Positions 6,249-6,310 of a stretch of DNA of 6,310 nt are shown piece by piece. This DNA is from JBFHER01 sp041584055. GTDB lineage: Bacteria; Bacteroidota; Bacteroidia; Bacteroidales; UBA5342. The stretch lies in assembly GCA_041584055.1 (NCBI GenBank), contig JBFHER010000234.1:1-6310 (forward strand). The letters run 5' to 3'. A program made the translations under genes and the position numbers. The notes under the pieces were generated by a model, which did no database searches, was not told the DNA's origin, and saw only the letters and a list, made by a program, of their open reading frames with translations. The stretch's first letter is position 1. Every line of letters begins with the position of its first letter.

Positions 6249-6310
6249 TCCTTATTTTTAGTATCCATTGTGATCGTCACCGGTCCATCGTTTACAAGCG
6301 ACACTTTCAT
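6245..6310 (-). CDS. dtd: D-aminoacyl-tRNA deacylase, C-terminal end (partial)
   Basis: Only the last 21 codons are present; the gene enters from the right edge. They read MKVSLVNDGPVTITMDTKNKE, where VSLVNDGPVT contains the NxGPxT motif that supplies the Gly-cis-Pro pair of the Dtd active site in the family's usual C-terminal position. Dtd cleaves D-amino acids (and glycine from mischarged tRNA-Ala) off tRNA in the cytoplasm, keeping D-residues out of proteins. The first base pair of the window is in frame, and the Met seen there is an internal residue of the family motif, not a start. The stop TGA overlaps the PAS gene start (ATGA), indicating one operon. The N-terminal part with the SQFTL motif is outside the window. 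Confidence 0.88.
   Translation of the reverse strand: MKVSLVNDGPVTITMDTKNKE

Noticed and set aside
1..6310. Mobile element, CRISPR array, tRNA/rRNA, toxin-antitoxin or defence locus
   Set aside because: I saw no transposase, long terminal repeats, spaced direct repeats, tRNA-like cloverleaf or known defence domain; base composition looks uniform across the genes.

Overview
The window looks like chromosomal DNA from a member of the phylum Bacteroidota. It is AT-rich. Start codons often lack a Shine-Dalgarno sequence and follow A-rich leaders. Exact TAnnTTTG elements, the -7 box of Bacteroidota promoters, lie upstream of gene starts. A DUF4783-type exported protein sits directly before nadC, and the very long multi-pass sensor protein is of a kind common in this phylum. 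I cannot name a genus.

Layout. (1) Positions 1-2282, minus strand: the N-terminal 760 codons of a large membrane sensor, probably a histidine kinase, running off the left edge. It starts inside the end of rlmH (2272-2748, minus). (2) Positions 2749-2932: a divergent intergenic region with one TAAATTTG box on each strand. (3) 2933-4157, plus: a small secreted DUF4783-like protein and nadC (quinolinate phosphoribosyltransferase), one base apart, ending at a strong hairpin terminator. (4) 4251-5755, minus: panB (ketopantoate hydroxymethyltransferase) followed by an RluA-family pseudouridine synthase whose ATG shares a base with the panB stop; the pair has its own TACCTTTG box. (5) 5937-6310, minus: the last 21 codons of dtd (D-aminoacyl-tRNA deacylase), overlapping by ATGA a small stand-alone PAS protein. 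No gene-free stretch exceeds 200 bases.

How the genes fit together. Most of the window is housekeeping: cofactor synthesis (NAD via NadC, pantothenate/CoA via PanB) and translation quality or RNA modification (RlmH on 23S rRNA, an RluA-type enzyme on an RNA target not identifiable here, Dtd on mischarged tRNA). Two sensory genes are translationally coupled to translation-related genes: the membrane sensor to rlmH, and the PAS protein to dtd. These couplings and the uncharacterised DUF4783/NadC pair are the least explained parts. I see no mobile element, CRISPR array, tRNA, rRNA or defence system, and no clear new multi-gene system.
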